DNA of 64,000 bases from Pelecanus crispus (lineage: Eukaryota; Chordata; Aves; Pelecaniformes; Pelecanidae), in the NCBI RefSeq assembly GCF_030463565.1, contig NC_134646.1, positions 19,635,296-19,699,295 of the forward strand, written 5' to 3'. A program made the position numbers and the translations under genes. The stretch's first letter is position 1; every line of letters starts with the position of its first letter. The notes under the pieces are model-generated. The model had not been told where the DNA came from, did not search any database, and saw only the letters and a list, made by a program, of their open reading frames with translations. This document shows, piece after piece, positions 62,140 through 64,000 of this stretch.

Positions 62140-62723
62140 GGAGTGTCCTCTCACTCCTTCCCGTGTGTCTCGACCCAGTTGTGAGCTGCTGTGCTGTCAG
62201 GGGTCCTCTGAGATCTTGGAACATTAGTACAAATAAACCATCTGCTACAGAGCGGGTGCAAAGGCGATGACTGTTGTGTCTGCTGTCTTCAGGCCTTGCT
62301 CAAGGAATCGGTGGCAGTGCCGGGGGGACCAAAAAGTTGCCTTCAGGAGTTCGAGCTGCTCAGTGCTGATTTATTTACACCAAGGTCAGTCAGAAGGGAC
62401 TTCAGAAAACTGGAGGTTAAACACATGAGGAGCTACCACGAGCGGCTATCAGGGTGAGCGTGTTGGGTGCCAGGTGGATGAAGTCACACAGAAGAAATCC
62501 CATCATGCACAAGAGGCATCACATGCACACGGAGCAGAGAAATGAGATTGCCATCAAACTGAAGGTGAGCAAAGCTCTCCTGAAGAAGATTTGTGGTCAT
62601 GTGTACACAGCAGGAGCGGAGCCACACAGCTTCCCCTTCTTGCACATCATCTCTCCCAGTCCAACTCTCTCTCAGATTGCCTTCTCCCATCTATCTTAAA
62701 AAGCATCTTTGTTATTAAGTAGT
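62140..62723. other. Spacer between LTR E and LTR D
   Basis: No gene is recognised. There is an AATAAA at about 62232, but no TG...CA bounded element could be defined. Confidence 0.4.
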
Positions 62724-63326
62724 TGTGCCAGTTTTGGCTGGGATAGAGTTAATTTTCTTCATACTAGAGCTTTTCTTCTTCCTACTAGAGCTAGTATGGG
62801 GCTATGTTTTGGATTTGTGCTGAAAACAGTGTTGATAACACAGGGATATTTTAGTTAATGCTGAGCAGTGCTTACACACAGTCAAGGCCTTTTCTGCTTC
62901 TCACCCCACCCCACCAGCGAGTAGGCTGGGGGTGCACAAGAAGCTGGGAGGGGACACAGCTGGGAGAGCTGACCCCAACTGACCAAAGGGACGTTCCACA
63001 CCATATGACGTCATGCTCAGCATATAAAGCTGGGGTAAGAAGAAGGTAAAGGGGGGACGTTCGGAGTGGTGGCATTTGTCTTCCCAAGTAACTGTTACGT
63101 GTGATGGAGCCCTGCTTTCCTGGAGATGGCTGAACATCTGCCTGCCAATGGGAAGTAGTGAATGAATTCCTTGTTTTGCTTTGCTTGCATGGGCAGCTTT
63201 TTTTTTTTTTCTCAACCCACGAGTTTTCTCACTTTTACCCTGCTGATTCTCTCCCCCATCCCACCAGGGTGGAGTGAGTAAGCAGTTGTGTGGGGCTTAG
63301 TTGTCATCTGGGGTTAAACTACAACA
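62724..63326 (+). mobile_element. Solo LTR D (ERVL-like, distinct subfamily) with intact CRE and TATA
   Basis: A 603 bp element of the A-C superfamily in plus orientation, starting TGTGCCAGTTTTGGCTGGGA and ending AAACTACAACA. Flanks are GTAGT (62719-62723) and GTAGC (63327-63331), a 4 of 5 target-site duplication. It shares U3 blocks with A-C but has a different central segment (about 63034-63200) in place of their AT-rich repeat. No viral coding sequence adjoins it. Confidence 0.85.
63006..63027 (+). promoter_or_regulatory. CRE palindrome plus TATA box in LTR D
   Basis: TGACGTCA at 63006-63013 is the full CREB/ATF palindrome, followed 9 bp later by TATAAA (63023-63028). In LTRs A, B and C the matching sites read TGATGTCA and TATAGAA. 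Confidence 0.7.
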
Positions 63327-63371
63327 GTAGCAAAGGCCCTTTTTAATCAACAGTACAACTTACTCTACTAA

Positions 63372-63936
63372 TGTTGTGATTTAACCCCAGCCAGCAACTA
63401 AGCACCACGCAGCCACTCGCTCACTCCCCCTGCCCCGGTGGAATGGGGGAGAGAATCGGAAGAGTAAGAGTGAGGAAAAACTCCTGGGTTGAGATAAGAA
63501 CAGTTTAATAATTGAAATAAAATAAGTAGTGGTAGTAATAATAACAATATAATAATAATAGCAACATAATATACAAAGCAAGTGGCGCACAATGCAGTTG
63601 CTCACCACCCATCGACCGATACCCAGACAGTTCCCAAGCAGCGATTGCTGCCCCCCGACCCACTCCCCCCAGTTTCTATACTGAGCATGACATCATATGG
63701 TATGGAATAGCCCTTTGGCCAGTTTGGGGCAGCTGTCCTGGCTGTGCCCCCTCCCAGTTTCTTGTGCACCTGGCAGAGCATGGGAAGCTGAAAAGTCCTT
63801 GACTAGTGTAAGCAGTACTTAGCAACAACTAAACCATCAGCGTGTTATCAACATTATTCTCACGCTAAATCCAAACCACAGCCCTATGCCAGCTACTAGG
63901 AAGAAAATTAACTCTATCCCAGCCGAAAGCAGGACA
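63372..63936 (-). mobile_element. Solo LTR C (ERVL-like), near-perfect TSD
   Basis: A 565 bp close relative of LTR A, in minus orientation, including the AT-rich ATT/GTT repeat (about 63520-63575). Flanks ACTAA (63367-63371) and ACTGA (63937-63941) match at 4 of 5 bases. It sits 45 bp after LTR D in the opposite orientation. No internal viral sequence is present. Confidence 0.88.
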
Positions 63937-64000
63937 ACTGAGTAACATCAGTACCTTTAAAAAGTACTTGTCACATGTCAAATTCTGTTGCAAAGCATGC

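Noticed and set aside
61503-63326. LTR E and LTR D as the two ends of one element
   Set aside because: They are unrelated in sequence, E has its own exact TSD, and no viral coding sequence lies between them.
62724-63936. A provirus bounded by LTRs D and C
   Set aside because: The LTRs are in opposite orientation, only 45 bp apart, of different subfamilies, and each has its own near target-site duplication.

Overview
The window is nuclear DNA from a bird. It carries four protein-coding genes split into many small exons, five non-LTR retrotransposon copies of the CR1 type that dominates avian genomes, and five solo LTRs from endogenous retroviruses. The predicted heparanase is clearly avian but, from memory, not identical to chicken, and the LTR families look more like those of non-galliform birds. 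The species is not determined.

Layout, all genes on the + strand: the 3' half of HELQ (13 exons, 458-13799); a gene-poor stretch with one solo LTR (18009-18573); HPSE, complete (12 coding exons, 20591-32991), starting in a CpG island next to a large hexanucleotide array; a 9 kb stretch with a 5'-truncated CR1 (36274-37712) and no gene I recognise; PLAC8 (coding exons 42261-44175 plus a 3' exon) with a solo LTR in its second intron; COQ2, complete (7 exons, 46597-57031), starting in a second CpG island, with CR1 copies in introns 4 and 5; then about 4 kb without a recognised gene, and a cluster of three solo LTRs at the right end (61503-63936).

The genes do not form a pathway. HELQ is a DNA-repair helicase, HPSE an endoglucuronidase that cuts heparan sulfate, PLAC8 a small cysteine-rich protein and COQ2 the prenyltransferase of ubiquinone synthesis. 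Their adjacency is a conserved vertebrate synteny block (human 4q21). From memory, human PLAC8 lies beyond COQ2, whereas here it sits between HPSE and COQ2.

I found no new multi-gene system. The most notable observations are: a perfect 7 x 18 bp coding minisatellite that makes most of the COQ2 mitochondrial presequence; a 174 bp compound hexanucleotide array just upstream of HPSE; an NRF-1 palindrome and GABP/ETS motifs in the COQ2 promoter; a solo LTR that keeps an intact CRE palindrome and TATA box, which its three relatives here have lost; exact 5 bp target-site duplications around three of the LTRs; a CR1 subfamily with a doubled 3' end; and a PLAC8 stop codon created only by splicing.
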